Source of the DNA: Candidatus Woesearchaeota archaeon
Lineage (GTDB): Archaea; Nanobdellota; Nanobdellia; Woesearchaeales; GW2011-AR4
Direction of reading: 5' to 3'
DNA length: 6,885 nucleotides
Assembly: GCA_016185915.1 (NCBI GenBank)
Contig: JACPMP010000079.1
Span: forward strand, 1 to 6,885
Shown: positions 5,079-6,885 of the stretch, piece by piece
Numbering within the stretch: the stretch's first letter is position 1
Layout: each line of letters opens with the position of its first letter
Notes under the pieces: model-generated
Databases searched by the model: none
What the model was told of the DNA's origin: nothing
What the model saw: the letters and a program-made list of their open reading frames with translations, nothing else
Made by a program: the position numbers and the translations under genes

Positions 5079-5361
5079 ATTCTATGCCATGTTTTACACT
5101 TTTTTCGGCAATTATTTTAATAGATTCCATTTCATCGGCAATGTCTCTGCCAACTAATTGCACTATTTCCTTCTTGCCAATCATTCCCTTAGCATACAAA
5201 GTGCTTAATTCCATCAGAAGCTTGTTTTTCTCCTCGTGCACTTCTTCAGCTAATTTTGTCTTTACCCATTCTGACTTGTTCACTTTCAACAGCTTTGAAA
5301 TTATATCCAAGTCCTGCACCAAATCCTTTGGCATTCTTATATTGAATTGCTCAGTTTCCAT
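5047..5361 (-). CDS. Ribbon-helix-helix antitoxin-like protein
   Basis: This is a 104-residue protein, the likely antitoxin and autorepressor for the PIN gene that follows. Residues 1-45 fit a ribbon-helix-helix DNA-binding domain: a short strand (EQFNIRMP), a helix (KDLVQDLDIISKLL) and a second helix after VNKSEWV. The middle, ELSTLYAKGMIGKKEIVQLVG, is reminiscent of UPF0175-type antitoxins, often paired with DUF3368 PIN toxins. The Lys/Glu-rich C-terminus would be the toxin-binding part. The chosen ATG at 5361 has GGGTGAT a few bases upstream, while a longer frame from 5418 would run through the TATA-like promoter and has no such site. The last 32 nt overlap the toxin gene. The RHH assignment is from pattern; the TA role is inferred from arrangement. 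Confidence 0.75.
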   Translation of the reverse strand: METEQFNIRMPKDLVQDLDIISKLLKVNKSEWVKTKLAEEVHEEKNKLLMELSTLYAKGMIGKKEIVQLVGRDIADEMESIKIIAEKSVKHGIEYGKRLKKLHS

Positions 5362-5365
5362 ATTA

Positions 5366-5372
5366 ATCACCC
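5366..5372 (-). promoter_or_regulatory. Ribosome-binding site of the RHH gene
   Basis: On the minus strand GGGTGAT lies 4 nt before the ATG at 5361. It is a strong archaeal Shine-Dalgarno match, and it argues for this ATG rather than the longer frame that opens at 5418. Confidence 0.7.
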
Positions 5373-5394
5373 GTATAGTATATGATAGCAATTG

Positions 5395-5404
5395 ATATAT
5401 AAAG
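5395..5404. promoter_or_regulatory. TATA-like element, possibly bidirectional
   Basis: The minus strand reads CTTTATATAT, matching the archaeal TATA box TTTATATA, about 35-40 nt before the RHH ATG, which is the right distance for a short leader. The plus strand reads ATATATAAAG, also TATA-like, and would place a start near 5425 for the divergent gene at 5479. A near-palindrome TATAGTATA at 5374-5382 lies around the expected RHH transcript start and could be an operator. The minus-strand reading is the stronger. Confidence 0.5.
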
Positions 5405-5461
5405 GTTGCGGAAAACATAGCTACTACAGAATATCATTCCTTCTCATGTTTCGCTTGAGAT

Positions 5462-5471
5462 AGAAGGAGGG
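5462..5471 (+). promoter_or_regulatory. Strong ribosome-binding site for the 5479 start
   Basis: AGAAGGAGGG lies 7 nt before ATG 5479. A second good site, AAAGGGGTGG at 5527-5536, precedes an in-frame ATG at 5542, so the gene has two plausible starts. The first is the closer match to the GGAGG core. Confidence 0.65.
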
Positions 5472-5478
5472 ATATAAA

Positions 5479-6159
5479 ATGAATTTATTGAAGAAAACTT
5501 TAAATAGCCCTATAGAAATTTACTACAAAGGGGTGGAATTTATGACATTAAAAAAAGATAAGATTTATGAAATTTTCTCGGAAGTAGGTAAGAAAATTAA
5601 AGGGAAAATCTCTAAAAAAGAAGTCATGGATATAGAACAAATTTTGTATAAAAACTTGATATCAAAACCACTTAATATTCTCACCTTTAATGATATAAAT
5701 AGAGATTTAGAGGTTAAGTATGGAGTTGATGTTAAAAACTTTATTATAAGTATATTAATAAATTCTTCTGAAGTTTTCAATGAATTGGTTAAAGGCAAAA
5801 TTGTTAATAAAAAACTTTTTGCAGGATTATATAAAAAATTTTCAAAATTAACTATTGATGCGAAATCATTATATGATTATCCAGAAAGATGGAGATTATT
5901 AACAACTGATTTAATCCAGTCAAAAGAGAAAGGTGTAACGTTTAGGTCGAGATTTGTAAGGTATGATAACCACATTTTTAGTTTTGAATCTTTGCCACAA
6001 GATTATTTTATATTAATAAATCACTTCATAAAAAAGTTGAATGAAGTTGAAGCTGACCCAGTTGATAAATTTCTTGCAGAAATAAACAAGTTAAAAAATA
6101 CACTCGTGGCAATTGAAAATCAAATAAAAACTCGACAAAAAGATAAAAAGATTAGATAA
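5479..6159 (+). CDS. Unrecognised charged protein with C-terminal coiled coil
   Basis: This is a 226-residue soluble protein of no family I recognise. It is Lys/Ile/Asn-rich and mostly helical by composition. The N-terminal third (about 22-60) is basic, with KGKISKKEVMDIEQILYKNL. The central part (about 75-155) alternates hydrophobic and charged residues and includes SLYDYPERWRLLTTDLI and then a basic, aromatic FRSRFVRYDNHIFSF. The last 30 residues form a likely coiled coil (FLAEINKLKNTLVAIENQI) ending in a Lys/Arg tail. A second in-frame start with its own ribosome-binding site at 5542 would give a 205-residue form. It is divergent from the toxin-antitoxin pair and followed 3 nt later by a membrane protein gene, suggesting a two-gene operon. 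The function is open. Confidence 0.7.
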   Translation: MNLLKKTLNSPIEIYYKGVEFMTLKKDKIYEIFSEVGKKIKGKISKKEVMDIEQILYKNLISKPLNILTFNDINRDLEVKYGVDVKNFIISILINSSEVFNELVKGKIVNKKLFAGLYKKFSKLTIDAKSLYDYPERWRLLTTDLIQSKEKGVTFRSRFVRYDNHIFSFESLPQDYFILINHFIKKLNEVEADPVDKFLAEINKLKNTLVAIENQIKTRQKDKKIR

Positions 6160-6162
6160 AAA

Positions 6163-6549
6163 ATGCCCGATTCACAAAAATCTGAAGAGAATATGGTTCT
6201 AACACCTATTGGTGATGTAAAATATAATATTATAGTTGCTCCTGAAAATAAGGATTCAAGTGTTGCGACAACTATTCCAAATCCAACCCAACAATTTGCG
6301 GAATTTACTCAAATTGAGGAATCAAAAGAAGAAGGAAGATTAAACAGAGCAATAAAAAAATATCAAATTGAACAATATAATTTGGGAAGACTAATTGCTA
6401 TGTTGTTATTTTTCGGTTTTATTTTATTATATTGGTTTAAATTTTCATGTTCTTGTAATAGGGATATTCTCATAACTCTAATTACTTTTGCCCCAATAGC
6501 TTTTATATATTTTGGGTATGATATAGCAAAATTTTGGAAAAAAGAATAG
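6163..6549 (+). CDS. Two-helix membrane protein with cytosolic-type N-terminus, unknown function
   Basis: This is a 128-residue protein that I do not recognise. The first 75 residues are polar, with a Pro/Thr/Gln-containing region (TTIPNPTQQF, 37-46) and a charged helix (EESKEEGRLNRAIKKYQIEQYN, about 52-73). Two membrane helices follow at about 75-93 and 103-121, joined by a short loop with CSC (96-98) and closed by a basic end (KFWKKE). There is no signal peptide. The two cysteines in the loop could bind metal or form a disulfide, but nothing else supports that. The ATG follows the stop of the preceding gene by 3 nt, so the two proteins are likely made together and may interact at the membrane. 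Confidence 0.65.
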   Translation: MPDSQKSEENMVLTPIGDVKYNIIVAPENKDSSVATTIPNPTQQFAEFTQIEESKEEGRLNRAIKKYQIEQYNLGRLIAMLLFFGFILLYWFKFSCSCNRDILITLITFAPIAFIYFGYDIAKFWKKE

Positions 6550-6651
6550 AAATAATCATTAATTTAGAGCCTGCCTAAATAATCCTAACCGCAACAATGA
6601 AACAAATAACCCGAATATGCAACAGAATCTGAAGTTGTAAAACTAATTCTT

Positions 6652-6885
6652 CTAAAACTCAAACACTTTCTTCTCTTTTGGCAAAGCAGTTGGAGCAGAG
6701 CCGCCGTGCCACGAATATCTAGGTCTTACTCTTATTGGATATAGCTTTTCATTGACATCATCAAAAACAATTGCAGCTCCTTCTTCAGTTGGCAATAGAT
6801 TGAGCTGTTTATCGAGACCTTCTCTCATATAGCTTTGCATTAAGCCGCCTAATGCCTGCACATCAACATTTGCAGTTATTCTGTG
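6652..6885 (-). CDS. C-terminal end of a gene entering from the right, possibly HerA/DUF87-type ATPase
   Basis: Only the last 77 codons are in the window; the frame is open to the right edge, so the start and the main domain lie outside. The visible part has a helix with ALGGLMQSYMREGLDKQLNL, then PTEEGAAIVFDD, then PIRVRPRYSWHGG and a Pro/Lys tail ending KKVFEF. The order of a helix, a GEA-like turn with a hydrophobic strand, and an I-V-R-PR-S-HGG strand resembles the C-terminus of HerA-like/DUF87 ATPases, hexameric DNA translocases working with NurA in archaeal end resection. No nucleotide-binding motif is visible, so this rests on a short tail only. It is convergent with the gene ending at 6549. 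Confidence 0.55.
   Translation of the reverse strand, partial: HRITANVDVQALGGLMQSYMREGLDKQLNLLPTEEGAAIVFDDVNEKLYPIRVRPRYSWHGGSAPTALPKEKKVFEF

Noticed and set aside
5036..5395. 119-codon plus-strand open frame
   Set aside because: It lies opposite the RHH gene and the PIN start. The minus-strand proteins have recognisable domains, a ribosome-binding site and a TATA box, while this frame is Ser/Phe/Ile-rich antisense with no signals.
5362..5418. 19-residue N-terminal extension of the RHH protein (start at 5418)
   Set aside because: The extension would be encoded by the TATA-like promoter region, has no ribosome-binding site, and places the RHH strand unusually far from the N-terminus. ATG 5361 has GGGTGAT upstream.
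1..6885. tRNA genes, rRNA, CRISPR arrays, transposase genes
   Set aside because: Reading both strands I saw no cloverleaf with a T-arm GGTTCRAATCC-like motif, no spaced identical repeats, and no transposase motifs or flanking inverted repeats.

Overview
The window looks like chromosomal DNA of an archaeon. The left end carries archaeal/eukaryotic-type information genes: ribosomal protein eL43 (L37Ae), RNA polymerase subunit Rpo12/P, prefoldin beta and a UPF0147 protein, in tight same-strand order. The tryptophanyl-tRNA synthetase is also of an archaeal type, and several genes have GGTGA-like ribosome-binding sites. The DNA is AT-rich, the proteins are small and Lys/Ile/Asn-rich, and a ribulose-phosphate 3-epimerase and an MgtC-type membrane protein are present. 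This would fit a DPANN lineage such as Woesearchaeota or Pacearchaeota, but that assignment is an inference from style, not proof.

Layout. (1) 1-992, plus strand: the conserved information-processing cluster eL43 (5' truncated) > rpoP > pfdB > UPF0147, with overlapping or very short junctions. (2) 993-1491: a possible 31-residue ORF and a three-helix membrane protein of unknown function, lower in GC than their neighbours. (3) 1542-3304: rpe and trpS, likely one transcript. A perfect 19-bp tandem duplication lies across the start of trpS. It puts the natural ATG out of frame and leaves TTG as the only usual in-frame start. (4) 3305-3567: an AT-rich gap with a repeated copy of the trpS 3' end, overlapping inverted repeats and a 7-bp hairpin. 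(5) 3568-4581: a three-gene unit made of a two-helix membrane protein, an MgtC/SapB N-terminal-domain protein, and a protein whose C-terminus resembles the last part of a PIN domain. (6) 5361-4578, minus strand: an RHH antitoxin-like gene overlapping a PIN-domain nuclease gene by 32 nt, which forms a probable type II toxin-antitoxin module. Its stop overlaps the stop of the convergent PIN-like gene. (7) 5479-6549, plus strand: two unrecognised genes, a charged protein with a C-terminal coiled coil and a two-helix membrane protein. They are divergent from the toxin-antitoxin pair and may share a bidirectional TATA element with it. (8) 6652-6885, minus strand: the C-terminal end of a gene entering from the right, tentatively a HerA/DUF87-type ATPase.

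The left part is housekeeping. The right half (3.5 kb onward) looks more accessory. I found no RNA genes, insertion sequences or CRISPR arrays. The most solid unusual observation is the trpS start duplication. The most interesting functional question is the toxin-antitoxin pair facing a partial, possibly inactive PIN-like gene.
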